Position numbers and translations under genes: made by a program. A stretch of DNA of 27,825 bases from JAHFJU01 sp964354865 (GTDB taxonomy: Bacteria > Patescibacteriota > Gracilibacteria > UBA1369 > UM-FILTER-53-11), in NCBI GenBank assembly GCA_964354865.1, contig CAYHBN010000011.1, positions 1-27,825 on the forward strand. Direction: 5' to 3'. Under the pieces are notes generated by a model. The model made no database searches. It had not been told where the DNA came from and worked only from the letters and a program-made list of their open reading frames with translations. Position 1 is the stretch's first letter. Each line of letters opens with the position of its first letter. This document shows positions 16,368-24,457 of this stretch, piece by piece.

Positions 16368-17030
16368 TTACCGGCTCTTCTCAATTACAAAGTGCTGCAT
16401 TACCCCTGCGACTATCGCACCAAGAAGGGGACCAACCCAGTAAATAAAATGATTATCCCAGTGTGCAGAAATAAGTGCAGGGCCAAATGAACGAGCGGGA
16501 TTCAAGCTCGCTCCTGAAATATGTCCGATAAGCAAAACGGCAACGCCAAGAGTCATACCAATTGCGAGTGCGCCAAAACCGGGCGTCGCCTTTTTCGAAA
16601 CTGCTGCGCCGTAGACAACCCATGACAATGCGAAGGTGAAGAGAGCCTCAGCCACAATCGCGGTAAGGGGAGTGACATTTGTTCCTAGCGTCGTATCTCC
16701 TAAAAATAATTGTGCCGAAACTCCTGCAAAGAGAAATTTTAAAACGAGTGCCGCGCCAACCGCGCCGAGCAATTGAGATCCCACATAGCCAAGTGCAACG
16801 AGTGGCTTAAGGTGTCCTGTAAGGGCTTGTGCAATAGAAATAGCAGGATTCACATGCCCGCCTGAAACGTGCGATATCGAATAAATAACCGCTGCGAGAG
16901 CGAAAACATGAACGAGGGCGATTCCCACAATACCAAGTGCTCCTCCTGTTTGATTATTAGCCAAAATTGAACCAGCCGCCGCAAGAACAAAAATGAATGT
17001 ACCGAAAGTTTCAGCAATATATTTATTCAT
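16368..17030 (-). CDS. Aquaporin (MIP family channel)
   Basis: A 220-residue protein with six hydrophobic segments and two half-helix motifs, NPA at residues 61-63 (SGGHVNPAIS) and NPA at 177-179 (GASLNPARSFGPAL). These form the central constriction of MIP channels. Aligning by eye with E. coli AqpZ, the selectivity-filter positions are H41, V165, A174 and R180, not the F-H-T-R set of AqpZ. The H at the first position and small residues elsewhere recall plant TIP channels that also pass ammonia and urea. It starts 7 nt after an unknown gene and precedes smpB. Confidence 0.92.
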   Translation of the reverse strand: MNKYIAETFGTFIFVLAAAGSILANNQTGGALGIVGIALVHVFALAAVIYSISHVSGGHVNPAISIAQALTGHLKPLVALGYVGSQLLGAVGAALVLKFLFAGVSAQLFLGDTTLGTNVTPLTAIVAEALFTFALSWVVYGAAVSKKATPGFGALAIGMTLGVAVLLIGHISGASLNPARSFGPALISAHWDNHFIYWVGPLLGAIVAGVMQHFVIEKSR

Positions 17031-17037
17031 AGATTCA

Positions 17038-18309
17038 TTATACTTTTTTCACCCCATGTAGCAATCGTTCCGTCGGCAAAAAATCTGAAATTCGCAGTAC
17101 GGTCTGGCTGGTTCTTTTTGCGGTAATAGCGCGGCCAAAGTTTGTACAGTTTGCGGTATGCATACGAGCGTCGAGGGGCATAACATTCAGGTATGATTGC
17201 CCGAGTGCCGGGTCGTTTTTTCGTGCCCACCCCGAGAAAACAAAGGCAGAAACAATGTCATCGAGTGATGCAAGTTCTTCGATTGCGGTGTATTGAATGA
17301 ATCCTGGCGGAGTTGCCTCATGGCCTCGAATAAACGAAATACATGGAGTTTCATCTTTCATTATGTCTGGGCGTACTAACTCTTTTCGGCGATCGTCGTT
17401 GTAATAAAGTAAATGTCCCGATCGTGTAATAGGATTACTTCCTGGCGTATGGTCTTTAAATTGAGCAGTTGGATACCGTATGCTGTCGTACGGAATTTGT
17501 TTGTCGAGAATTATTTCGACTCCAAACGATTGGGCTCTCGAAAGCAGGTGCCCTAAATATTCTCTGTCGTGATGTTTTTGGTCAACGCGAACAATTGGTT
17601 TTGCCGGTTTCATAAAAAGTTCAGCCGTAAGTTTTTCAACATCACCGCAAAAAGTAAGATCATCGATATCGATAACTTTTCCGTAGAGCTCTGAGAAAAA
17701 ATCAGCCCATGTTTTGACTGTTTTTTCGAGTGCGCCATCTTTGAACTCGGGCACATGAGCGAGCGCGTCGTAGATTTTAGGTTTCTTTTTTAGGCTTACC
17801 GGATTAGCAACGGGCGCGGGAATAATAATTGTTCTTTGTTTCGCTGCTTCGGCTTGTGCAGCACTAATTATAGTCCGAACCCGCGCAGCAAGGACATTTC
17901 TTAAATGTGCAGGCGTAGGCCCACCGCGAGGAGTTATGTAGGTGAGCGTTTCAACAGAATTTACAAGTAACCCCGTATGCGTAGATGTTTGTTCTTCGTC
18001 TGTTTGACTCGAAAGCATTCCGCTTTTTTTGAGCGTTTCTATGGCTCGTAGAAAGAATCGACTCCAGTATGTATCTTTCGGATTCTCAATCGCAAAACCT
18101 ATCAGCGCCAGTGGGAGTGTTACACTTTTATCTACATCACTTACGGGAGTGCATTGGTACCCTTCATTATCGGTAAAATTCAATGTTGGTTTTTTAATGA
18201 GTCCCGCTCGTCGAAGCGCCGAAAATCCGTTTTGCGCGAGCGCCATTTTTTTTGATGAATCTATAAGATCGTCTATACTATAAATATCTCGTACTTCAGC
18301 GGTCTTCAT
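17038..18309 (-). CDS. Hypothetical protein, 423 residues
   Basis: I do not recognise a family. It is soluble with no signal or membrane segment. The N-terminal ~130 residues look helical (SIDDLIDSSKKMALAQNGFS), followed by an Ala/Arg-rich helix at about 145-165, a Pro-rich linker, and a mixed alpha/beta C-terminal half rich in His, Asp and Arg (KHHDREYLGHLL, HTPGSNPITRSGHLLYY) that might be enzymatic. The ATG at 18309 is preceded by AAAAAAGGATT, a weak ribosome-binding motif. It leads a three-gene run with the aquaporin and smpB and diverges from the ureohydrolase gene with only 28 nt between the start codons. Confidence 0.7.
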   Translation of the reverse strand: MKTAEVRDIYSIDDLIDSSKKMALAQNGFSALRRAGLIKKPTLNFTDNEGYQCTPVSDVDKSVTLPLALIGFAIENPKDTYWSRFFLRAIETLKKSGMLSSQTDEEQTSTHTGLLVNSVETLTYITPRGGPTPAHLRNVLAARVRTIISAAQAEAAKQRTIIIPAPVANPVSLKKKPKIYDALAHVPEFKDGALEKTVKTWADFFSELYGKVIDIDDLTFCGDVEKLTAELFMKPAKPIVRVDQKHHDREYLGHLLSRAQSFGVEIILDKQIPYDSIRYPTAQFKDHTPGSNPITRSGHLLYYNDDRRKELVRPDIMKDETPCISFIRGHEATPPGFIQYTAIEELASLDDIVSAFVFSGWARKNDPALGQSYLNVMPLDARMHTANCTNFGRAITAKRTSQTVLRISDFLPTERLLHGVKKV

Positions 18310-18325
18310 AATCCTTTTTTAAACT

Positions 18326-18331
18326 TAAAAT
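18326..18331 (+). promoter_or_regulatory. -10-like hexamer before the ureohydrolase gene
   Basis: TAAAAT ends exactly 6 nt before the ATG at 18338, the spacing expected for a leaderless mRNA. No -35 is visible. The 28-nt gap to the divergent gene leaves room for little else. Confidence 0.4.
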
Positions 18332-18337
18332 ATCAAT

Positions 18338-19462
18338 ATGTCAATACCTGCAAACTTCGACCCTAGTGCAATCGCTGCCTTAAACGGTAACTTATACGGA
18401 CTTCCTTTTAGTATAGACGAAGCCCGTGCGGTGGTTATTCCCGTGCCGTGGGATGTAACGGTTTCGTATCGTGATGGTGCACATGAAGGTCCTAAAACGA
18501 TGCTCGATGCCTCGGTGCAAATGGATTTGTTCGATGAAGAAATGAAGGATTGCTACAAGCTGGGAATTGCCATGGAGCCGATTTCGAAGGAGTGGGAGCG
18601 CAAAAATAAGTCGCTTCGTGCGAAGGCAATTAAGTGTCTCGACCATTTGGCGGCAGGCGGAAATCCTCAAGATAAAAAAGTAAAAGCGCACTACGATGAA
18701 ATTAATACGGAGTGCGAAAAACTAAATCAGTGGGTTCAAAAACTAGTTAAGAAGAATCTCGATGCAGGAAAAATGGTCTGTATTTTAGGAGGAGAACACA
18801 GCGTCTCACTCGGGCTTATTCGAGAGCTTAATGAGAGATACGTGGCCGCGAAAAAATCCTTTTCAATTTTGCATATCGATGCGCATGCAGACTTGCGCGA
18901 TGCCTACGAAGGCTTTACCTACTCGCACGCGTCGATCATGAATAACGCACGTCGCTTGAGTCAGGTTGAAAAAATGACCGTTGTTGCGATTCGCGACTAC
19001 TGCCAAGACGAGGCGGATTTAATTAAAAATTCACGCACCAAACCGGTTGACTCCGATAGCTCGGTGCGCGCCGGGCCAAAGCGCTTCTGCCCAATTACTG
19101 CCTTTACCGATCGCGAAATCAAACACGCGAACTACTCGGGAAACACCTGGCAGTGGCAGTGTAAAAAAATTGTCGGCTCACTCGGCAAAGAGGTGTACAT
19201 CAGTTTTGATATTGATGCGCTTGATCCAACTTTGTGCCCACATACTGGTACGCCAGTACCGGGCGGTCTCGACTACGAGCAAGTTATGTATTTGGTAAAA
19301 ATGCTCGTCGAAAGCGGCCGTCGCATAATTGGCTTTGATCTTTCCGAAGTTGCCCCGGGCGTGATTGTGCCAAGTGATATGCACTCATGGGATGCGGTCG
19401 TCGGCATGCGCGCTTTATATAGACTCGTCAACTACATGGCGGCGTCGCAAAAGAAAGGGTAG
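18338..19462 (+). CDS. Agmatinase/arginase-family ureohydrolase
   Basis: Members hydrolyse a guanidino compound (agmatine, arginine or a relative) to urea and an amine with two Mn ions. Metal-ligand motifs are complete: GGEHS (~149-153), DAHADLRD (~177-184), a conserved SHAS, and SFDIDALDP (~290). EVAPG near the C-terminus also fits. At 374 residues it is about 60 longer than E. coli agmatinase. Most of the excess is a charged helical insertion around residues 75-135. Which substrate is used cannot be read from the sequence. No polyamine or arginine genes lie nearby. The aquaporin upstream could let urea or ammonia pass. Confidence 0.9.
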   Translation: MSIPANFDPSAIAALNGNLYGLPFSIDEARAVVIPVPWDVTVSYRDGAHEGPKTMLDASVQMDLFDEEMKDCYKLGIAMEPISKEWERKNKSLRAKAIKCLDHLAAGGNPQDKKVKAHYDEINTECEKLNQWVQKLVKKNLDAGKMVCILGGEHSVSLGLIRELNERYVAAKKSFSILHIDAHADLRDAYEGFTYSHASIMNNARRLSQVEKMTVVAIRDYCQDEADLIKNSRTKPVDSDSSVRAGPKRFCPITAFTDREIKHANYSGNTWQWQCKKIVGSLGKEVYISFDIDALDPTLCPHTGTPVPGGLDYEQVMYLVKMLVESGRRIIGFDLSEVAPGVIVPSDMHSWDAVVGMRALYRLVNYMAASQKKG

Positions 19463-19482
19463 GGGAAAGGAGAAAAATGAAT

Positions 19483-21528
19483 TTACTCTTCGAGGCTCTC
19501 GGCGGTTTTTGCCTTATTCAAAAGGACGGTAATTAATTTTCGTAGATCTTTGTCGTACCCAATGACTGGTTCTTTTGCGGAGTCGGATTGATACATACCG
19601 AAGTACCTTCCATCTGCATCGGGTTTTATCGCAATACGCATGTGTTTTTGTTGATCAGAGCTCACCATTTCAAGTGCGTCACGTTCTCCGATAGTCGATT
19701 TTGTTGGAGTGCCTTTAAATTCTTGAGGGAGTGTTTTTCCGTCAGTAAGGGCCTCGGTAACGAGTTTTTCTGCAGCTACTTCTGCCTCAGATCGTTCATT
19801 TTTTGCAGGCGGAATTTCGGCGAACTCTGGTGCTTTTATTTTTACAAATTCCAGTGCTTCGGCGAAGGTTGAAACATCTTTATTTGCTGCTCCTTTTATT
19901 CCTAAAAAGACAGTGAGATTCATGGTGTGTGCTAATCCATTTATTTTTACTTCTGCTTGAATTTCTTTTCTATCGCCGAGGGAAAACTTTATAAGCGAAG
20001 GATTTTTATTTATTTCGACAATTTCGTGTTTTTTCACGGCGGAATCAAAGTCTTTAGTGAACTGAGACACTCGTGATTCAAATTGTTTTTTTTGTGTGAG
20101 CTCGTTGTCATTCTCGGTAATTGCCTGAAGTAGGAGTGGTTGAATATCAGAAAGAGTTCCTGAATATGTGCCATCTCCAAGGAGTCTATCTCCTATTGTG
20201 GTTGTAATAGACAGAACGTTTCCGCTTGCTGGTTCACTCATGACGCTCAATAAGATTGTTTCTTTACCCTTTGCGGTAAATGAATATTCATAGATTCCTT
20301 CAGTTGCTTCTTTTGAATTGTCACGCGATATTCCTGTGTATCCTGCTTTCGCAAGAAACGTTGGAAGTTTTTGAGAGAGACTACGGTGAGCCTCAATTGC
20401 TTTATTGTACGCTATTGTCGCTTCTTTTAGGCTCTCTACGGCATTTACTTTTCCTAAATCATCTTGTGCATTTTTATAGCCGTACAATTGTATTTGCAGT
20501 TTATTTTCAATAGGAGTCGTAACGTCTATTTTGAGTGGAAACGAAACCGGTTTGCCATTTTCTCTGAGTGTAATGGTACCCGTAACAAATTTGAGTCCAT
20601 TTTCTTCTACGGCTGTACGGTCGATGGTTATAGCTCCTTTAAATTCTGGATTTTTAGCTGCATCAACAAACATTCGTACGCTTGCATCACCTATTTCTTC
20701 GTCAACTTTTTCGGGAGCAGGCGGTGTCTCGGGTTTTGGAGTGGGGAGATTGAACGTTGGTTCAGCTATTAAATTTATAGTAGATTTGTCTTCTTCGAGC
20801 GAATCGATAAACGCATCGAGCCCATATGTACGAAGATACTCGATCATCGCAAGATGTTGAATCGCCGAACCTGTATATTTTTTCGCCAAAAAATCTTTGT
20901 CGGCATCGAGTGCCGCAATAAGTCGTTTTGAGCCATGCGCCTCCATAGCCTTTACATAGGCATTTCCAGTCGCAGAAAGTTTGCTCCAAATTCTCAGGCG
21001 GTTTTCTTTGGTAAATGTAATGCCGCGAGCGAGCATTGAATCGTATAGGATTTTTGTCATGTCGGCTTCAAGAAGATCTTCCCATTCTTGTCTCGTTGAA
21101 TCTTTAATCTGTTCTCGTTTTACTAATACCTCGGCGCCCGTTTCGAGCGTGTTTTCTGGAATACCTTCTTTCGAAAGCGGAATCGCCAACTTTTTGCCGT
21201 TCGACATTGTTACCAAAAGCGTTTTTGCTTTTATTTCGAATATGTCGCCAGGGTGTACCTTATCGACGTTCATTCCTGCGCTTCGCGCAATACGCACAAT
21301 CTGATCAACGAGCTTTCGGGTGTTTGGCTTTGATTCACCGATAGTTGCTGCAAATGTGTTGAGCCCTGTAGTGAGCGCTTTGCTCATGCTTGAGTTCTGT
21401 CGATCGATGGTAACTGGTTCCATTTTGATCCCACCAAATTCCAAGCGTTCTTTTTCTGAGACGGGCGGATAGAGTTCAGCTTGGCTGTTATATTTTCGTC
21501 CCATTTCGAGGGAGTTGTGATTTGCCAT
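19483..21528 (-). CDS. Hypothetical protein, 681 residues
   Basis: No known family is recognised. It is cytoplasmic-looking with no signal or membrane segment. Residues ~1-225 look mixed with a helical later part. A Pro-rich linker (PTPKPETPPAPEK) falls near 255. The remainder seems to contain several similar alpha/beta units, each with beta strands (GTITLRENGKPVSFPLKIDV, SITTTIGDRLLGDG, MNLTVFLGI, MRIAIKPDADGR) alternating with charged helices. That hints at tandem copies of one fold. The start at 21528 is supported by an extended -10 TGCTATAAT 25 nt upstream. It is convergent with the ureohydrolase gene. Confidence 0.75.
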   Translation of the reverse strand: MANHNSLEMGRKYNSQAELYPPVSEKERLEFGGIKMEPVTIDRQNSSMSKALTTGLNTFAATIGESKPNTRKLVDQIVRIARSAGMNVDKVHPGDIFEIKAKTLLVTMSNGKKLAIPLSKEGIPENTLETGAEVLVKREQIKDSTRQEWEDLLEADMTKILYDSMLARGITFTKENRLRIWSKLSATGNAYVKAMEAHGSKRLIAALDADKDFLAKKYTGSAIQHLAMIEYLRTYGLDAFIDSLEEDKSTINLIAEPTFNLPTPKPETPPAPEKVDEEIGDASVRMFVDAAKNPEFKGAITIDRTAVEENGLKFVTGTITLRENGKPVSFPLKIDVTTPIENKLQIQLYGYKNAQDDLGKVNAVESLKEATIAYNKAIEAHRSLSQKLPTFLAKAGYTGISRDNSKEATEGIYEYSFTAKGKETILLSVMSEPASGNVLSITTTIGDRLLGDGTYSGTLSDIQPLLLQAITENDNELTQKKQFESRVSQFTKDFDSAVKKHEIVEINKNPSLIKFSLGDRKEIQAEVKINGLAHTMNLTVFLGIKGAANKDVSTFAEALEFVKIKAPEFAEIPPAKNERSEAEVAAEKLVTEALTDGKTLPQEFKGTPTKSTIGERDALEMVSSDQQKHMRIAIKPDADGRYFGMYQSDSAKEPVIGYDKDLRKLITVLLNKAKTAESLEE

Positions 21529-21553
21529 AGTTTTATTTTTGTTATTTCATGAA

Positions 21554-21562
21554 ATTATAGCA
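21554..21562 (-). promoter_or_regulatory. Extended -10 promoter of the 681-residue gene
   Basis: On the minus strand, TGCTATAAT, identical to the element at 8762-8770. The -35 region is poor, as is common for extended -10 promoters. The leader is about 19 nt, A-rich, without a Shine-Dalgarno sequence. Confidence 0.6.
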
Positions 21563-21600
21563 TATTTGAGCCCTTTTTTCTATGTGATGTATATCACCGG

Positions 21601-21888
21601 TTATTTAGCAAAGCGTCAGTTTGACGTATTTAAAATTTACTTTATGCGCAGTTGCGCGCGTCGTTCATCCCGCTTGCGGGACAACTCAAAACGGCACTTT
21701 AGGCCTTCTGTAAGCCATGTGTTTTTTTGTGAAAACAGTTTGTTTGTGATAGGATTGGCTGTGCCCACCGCAAAGCGGGGCAGGCAGTCGGCGTGTACAC
21801 TCTGAAATGAAGGAGCGCACGGCGCGACCGACGACCAGCGAAGGAGCCCGCAATTAGTGCGACTGAGCGCCAGTCGGCGTGTACAAGT
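21601..21888. other. Gene-free stretch with hairpins and direct repeats before tRNA-Ser
   Basis: No credible coding frame. It holds TCCCGC/GCGGGA around a TT loop (21668-21681), a longer imperfect hairpin with CCGC-AAA-GCGG at its tip (21763-21781), and the 15-mer CAGTCGGCGTGTACA twice (21785-21799 and 21871-21885), the second copy ending 3 nt before the tRNA. GAAGGAGC also occurs twice between them. The pattern suggests duplicated tRNA leader DNA or a decayed repeat element. Confidence 0.6.
21727..21755 (+). promoter_or_regulatory. Candidate promoter of tRNA-Ser
   Basis: TTGTGA (21727-21732), a 17-nt spacer ending in TGA, and TAGGAT (21750-21755), i.e. with a TGn extension. It would make a precursor with a leader of about 127 nt containing a hairpin and both 15-mer repeats. 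Confidence 0.4.
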
Positions 21889-21978
21889 GGAGGAATCGCA
21901 TAGTGGTCGAGTGCGCATCGTTGGAAACGATGTAGGGTCGCAAGGCTCTCCAGGGTTCGAATCCCTGTTCCTCCGCCA
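21889..21978 (+). tRNA. tRNA-Ser (anticodon GGA)
   Basis: A 90-nt class II tRNA. The acceptor stem GGAGGAA pairs with TTCCTCC, the discriminator is G, and CCA is encoded (21976-21978). The anticodon stem CATCG/CGATG encloses the loop TTGGAAA, so the anticodon is GGA (21923-21925), reading UCC and UCU. The long variable arm is that of serine tRNAs. The T arm is CAGGG-TTCGAAT-CCCTG. No intron is present. Confidence 0.96.
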
Positions 21979-21992
21979 CCCACTTTGTGGGT
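21978..21992 (+). terminator. Hairpin directly after tRNA-Ser
   Basis: ACCCAC-TTT-GTGGGT, a perfect 6-bp stem that starts on the last A of the encoded CCA. No T-run follows, so it may guide 3' processing rather than end transcription. Confidence 0.35.
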
Positions 21993-22027
21993 ACCCGGCC
22001 CATAGTACTTCGTACCACGCCAAATTA

Positions 22028-22309
22028 TCATTTCTTCGCTTTCACACTATGTTCGTCAAGACACGTTTCTTCTGTGAGCTTTCTTTGCATGTTTGCATAA
22101 TATGCAACCCCTGCGCGTGTATCTGGGGCATCGTGCATTGTTGCGATAATTGCTTTCTCAACCTGACTACCGAGCACAGCACAGGTTTCCTTTGCCTCTT
22201 CCCTTGCTCGATCTTCCCTTAAATTATTCACTACTTTTGGGACTACTGGAATTAACAAAAGCGACGCTGCCATAAACGCTGTAGCCTTTTCTTGTAGTGA
22301 TTCCTTCAT
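22028..22309 (-). CDS. Small membrane-anchored or secreted protein, 93 residues
   Basis: MKESLQEKATAFMAASLLLIPVVPKVV forms a basic start with one hydrophobic segment (residues ~9-25), followed by a charged helical domain (NNLREDRAREEAKETCAV) with two cysteines (~43 and ~84) that could form a disulfide outside the membrane. The segment may be an uncleaved anchor. No family recognised. It is convergent with tRNA-Ser and divergent from msrB. A TATATT lies 14 nt before the ATG. Confidence 0.6.
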   Translation of the reverse strand: MKESLQEKATAFMAASLLLIPVVPKVVNNLREDRAREEAKETCAVLGSQVEKAIIATMHDAPDTRAGVAYYANMQRKLTEETCLDEHSVKAKK

Positions 22310-22385
22310 AAAAGAATGTGTTGAATATAAATTAAGGCCTCACTGTAGCGCAAACAGGTATCCGGGGCAATTGGATTCACGGCTC

Positions 22386-22394
22386 TGCTACACT
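22386..22394 (+). promoter_or_regulatory. Extended -10-like element of msrB
   Basis: TGC followed by TACACT, which ends exactly 6 nt before the ATG at 22401. This predicts a leaderless msrB mRNA. The -35 is weak. Confidence 0.4.
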
Positions 22395-22400
22395 GTTACT

Positions 22401-22820
22401 ATGAACGACTCATCACCACAACCAGAGAAAATCACAAAATCTCATACCGAGTGGCGCGCCCAGTTAACCGAAGAGCAATACCACGTAACCCGTGAAAAGG
22501 GGACAGAGGCTCCTTTCACCGGTGAATTTTGGAACAACCATGAAAAAGGCATGTATAAATGCTCAAACTGCGGGCTCGAACTTTTTAAATCCGATAATAA
22601 ATTTGATTCAGGAAGCGGCTGGCCAAGTTTTGACCGGCCCCTCGACAATGCGAACGTCGAAAAGAAGGTCGACGATTCTCACGGCATGGAGCGCACCGAG
22701 GTTATTTGCAAAAGATGTGGCGCCCACTTAGGCCACGTATTCCCCGATGGCCCGCGAGAAACCACCTGTGAGAGGTTCTGCATCAATTCCGCATCTCTCA
22801 AATTTGACAAAAGCAAATAA
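22401..22820 (+). CDS. msrB: Peptide-methionine (R)-S-oxide reductase
   Basis: It repairs oxidised methionine of the R form in proteins. From the ATG at 22401 it has 139 residues. It contains the two zinc CxxC pairs (CSNCGLELF and CKRCGAHLGHVFPDGP), SGSGWPSF, and the catalytic Cys in ERFCINSASL (~127). The frame can be extended to a TTG at 22371, but the ATG fits the family length and sits 6 nt behind a TACACT hexamer. No msrA is in the window. The GNAT gene follows closely on the same strand. Confidence 0.97.
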   Translation: MNDSSPQPEKITKSHTEWRAQLTEEQYHVTREKGTEAPFTGEFWNNHEKGMYKCSNCGLELFKSDNKFDSGSGWPSFDRPLDNANVEKKVDDSHGMERTEVICKRCGAHLGHVFPDGPRETTCERFCINSASLKFDKSK

Positions 22821-22843
22821 ATGGCGTATTGTGCCATTCTTTT

Positions 22844-23350
22844 ATGGCACTTGCGGTCTCTCAATTCGATACAGAATCATCACCACCCGAAGAGGTTTTT
22901 GCTGAGTTGGTGCGATTATTTACCTCTGAGTCAGAAACGGGTTTTATTGACGATGATGCAGCCGCAAAAGGTCTTGCACTTCGCTCAGCTCCAGATGGCA
23001 TTAAGGGATTAATTGAAAATGGTCATGTATTTTTTGTTGCACATGATATTGCAGCGAGAGTGTTAGGAGTTTTAGAGATGAATCAGTATGAAGTTGAAGG
23101 TGCAGGGTGGTATGTGCAAATGAGTTGGTTGATTGTCGATGCATTGGCTCGCGGGACAGGTGTTTCGAGTGAGTTGAACCGAGCATTCGAAGCAGAAGCA
23201 AGGCGAAGAGGAGACATGTTAAAACCAAACTGGCGCCTACAGCTTGGTGTAAATCGAAATAATCCCGCTCTTGAGATATATAAAAAATGGGGCTACGAGG
23301 ATTGTGGAATTTTCGACCCTTATACAATGTTTATGCATAAGGATCTGTAA
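22844..23350 (+). CDS. GNAT-family N-acetyltransferase
   Basis: From the ATG at 22844 it has 168 residues, normal for a single GNAT domain. The acetyl-CoA loop lies at LARGTGVSSELNRAF (motif A, R-x-x-G-x-G type), and motif B is LGVNRNNPALEIYKKWGYE, which is highly typical. The frame extends to a TTG at 22829 that I judge less likely. The substrate is not predictable: amines, antibiotics and ribosomal proteins are all known in the family. It starts 23 nt after msrB and is probably cotranscribed. It is convergent with rpmB across a hairpin. Confidence 0.85.
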   Translation: MALAVSQFDTESSPPEEVFAELVRLFTSESETGFIDDDAAAKGLALRSAPDGIKGLIENGHVFFVAHDIAARVLGVLEMNQYEVEGAGWYVQMSWLIVDALARGTGVSSELNRAFEAEARRRGDMLKPNWRLQLGVNRNNPALEIYKKWGYEDCGIFDPYTMFMHKDL

Positions 23351-23387
23351 GCAACCTTCTTTGTCTACAGGCGAAATTTACAAAAAC

Positions 23388-23415
23388 AAAATACCCCCTA
23401 TGAAGAGAGTATTTT
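23388..23415. terminator. Possible two-way terminator
   Basis: AAAATAC (23388-23394) pairs with GTATTTT (23409-23415) between the convergent GNAT and rpmB genes. The stem is A/T-rich and weak, but the A- and T-runs fit termination on both strands. Confidence 0.4.
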
Positions 23416-23437
23416 AAAAGTTAGTACAAAAGTGAAA

Positions 23438-23728
23438 CTACGCCGCGACCTTTACCTCCTTAGGCTTTTTCGTCTTAGGAGCTCGCTTTGCAGCAGGAGC
23501 AGGTCTTTTAGTAGTTCGAGCCTTTTTGTTCAACCGTGTGCGAGGTGGTTTAACCATTGTTCGCAAACAAGCTGTACAGATTTTCACGTAAACAACAGTG
23601 CCATCTTCGGTCTGAAATCTCTTTCTAAGCAAGTTAGGGAGATATCGGCGAAGAGTCTTGATGTTCGAGTGACTAATCGTGTGTCCCACTGAAGGACCTT
23701 TTCCGCAATTTTCGCATCGCATTGCCAT
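23438..23728 (-). CDS. rpmB: Large-subunit ribosomal protein bL28
   Basis: The family core is MRCENCGKGPSVGHTISHSN, then KTLRRYLPNLLRKRF and ICTACLRTMVK. Two Cys pairs (CENC and CTAC) suggest the zinc-binding form of bL28. At 96 residues it is longer than usual. The extra C-terminal ~30 residues are rich in Lys, Pro and Ala and probably reach into rRNA. ATG codons at 23728 and 23722 are both possible starts. It is the only ribosomal protein gene here and stands alone. Confidence 0.93.
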   Translation of the reverse strand: MAMRCENCGKGPSVGHTISHSNIKTLRRYLPNLLRKRFQTEDGTVVYVKICTACLRTMVKPPRTRLNKKARTTKRPAPAAKRAPKTKKPKEVKVAA

Positions 23729-23775
23729 AAGCCGCCACAGGTTACCCTAGGTCTATTAAATTATGCAAGGGAAAA

Positions 23776-24372
23776 TTATAAAGTAGCCTCATTAGATTGC
23801 AGTACAGGTTGTTGAGCCGCCCGGCGAGGTGTGCTTTTAGCATTTGCTGGTGTTTCTGTGCCCCATGCTTCTAGGGCTTCACACATGTCTTTTACCCAAC
23901 GTCCCGTCACACTTTCAATACCTTGTACGGTATCCATGTCGAGAATTGTTTGAGGAGTAAGGGCTAAATGCCTCATGCTTCGTGGTTCGACTACGAGATT
24001 TGAATTACCCCAATTAATTCGTACCGTTTCAGGGCCTGGAAAGGTTAATGTGCCATCGGTTTCCGTTTCTCCAAATGTGGCATCACCAGCTCGATCTTTC
24101 ATAGCGGCGACCCACGCGGTAAAAAGGGGATCATTTGGACTTCCACACAGTGCAACCTTCATAGTTATTTCTTTTTTTTGTGGAGCTTCTGGTGCTGCCT
24201 GTGTTTCACCAATTCCTCGTGGTCGTGGCTTTGGCTGGTTTTGATTCAATAGTGCAAGCCTCGTTTGTAAGGCTCGGGCGATTGTTAACACCTCCGGGCT
24301 CAGGGTAGCTCTTGATTCTACGGGAACGGCAGGCCTATCAAGCGTGATGGGTTTTTCTTTTCTTTCTATCAT
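23776..24372 (-). CDS. Hypothetical protein, 198 residues
   Basis: I recognise no family. There is no signal or membrane segment. The N-terminal ~70 residues are Pro/Gln-rich and probably disordered (NQNQPKPRPRGIGETQAAPE). A compact domain at ~70-165 starts MKVALCGSPNDPLFTAWVAAM, followed by beta segments and helices. The last ~25 residues are again disordered. An internal ATG at that MKVAL could be a second start. TATACT lies 8 nt before the first ATG, supporting 24372. It diverges from the zinc-protease gene. Confidence 0.65.
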   Translation of the reverse strand: MIERKEKPITLDRPAVPVESRATLSPEVLTIARALQTRLALLNQNQPKPRPRGIGETQAAPEAPQKKEITMKVALCGSPNDPLFTAWVAAMKDRAGDATFGETETDGTLTFPGPETVRINWGNSNLVVEPRSMRHLALTPQTILDMDTVQGIESVTGRWVKDMCEALEAWGTETPANAKSTPRRAAQQPVLQSNEATL

Positions 24373-24380
24373 AGGTCTTC

Positions 24381-24386
24381 AGTATA
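24381..24386 (-). promoter_or_regulatory. -10-like hexamer of the 198-residue gene
   Basis: TATACT on the minus strand ends 8 nt before the ATG at 24372. The -35 is poor. Confidence 0.35.
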
Positions 24387-24443
24387 CGTCTGCGCAAAAA
24401 ACTTTCCATCTGATACCCACTACAAATAAGTACACCCACGTAG

Positions 24444-24449
24444 TACACT
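24444..24449 (+). promoter_or_regulatory. -10-like hexamer of the zinc-protease gene
   Basis: TACACT ends 8 nt before the ATG at 24458. The -35 is poor. Leaderless or near-leaderless transcription is implied. Confidence 0.35.
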
Positions 24450-24457
24450 AAAAGCCT

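Noticed and set aside
17030..17041. Three-codon mini-ORF (ATG AAT CTA TGA) between the 423-residue gene and the aquaporin gene
   Set aside because: It fits the ATGA pattern seen elsewhere but is too short to separate from chance.
21539..21805. Plus-strand 88-codon frame before tRNA-Ser
   Set aside because: It covers hairpins and repeats, is rich in Arg/Ser/Cys, has no family match and overlaps the promoter of the minus-strand gene.
21637..22031. Two minus-strand frames of 128 and 110 codons across tRNA-Ser
   Set aside because: They translate the complement of the tRNA (the familiar RNRDSNPG artefact) and its repeat-rich leader, and show no protein-like composition.
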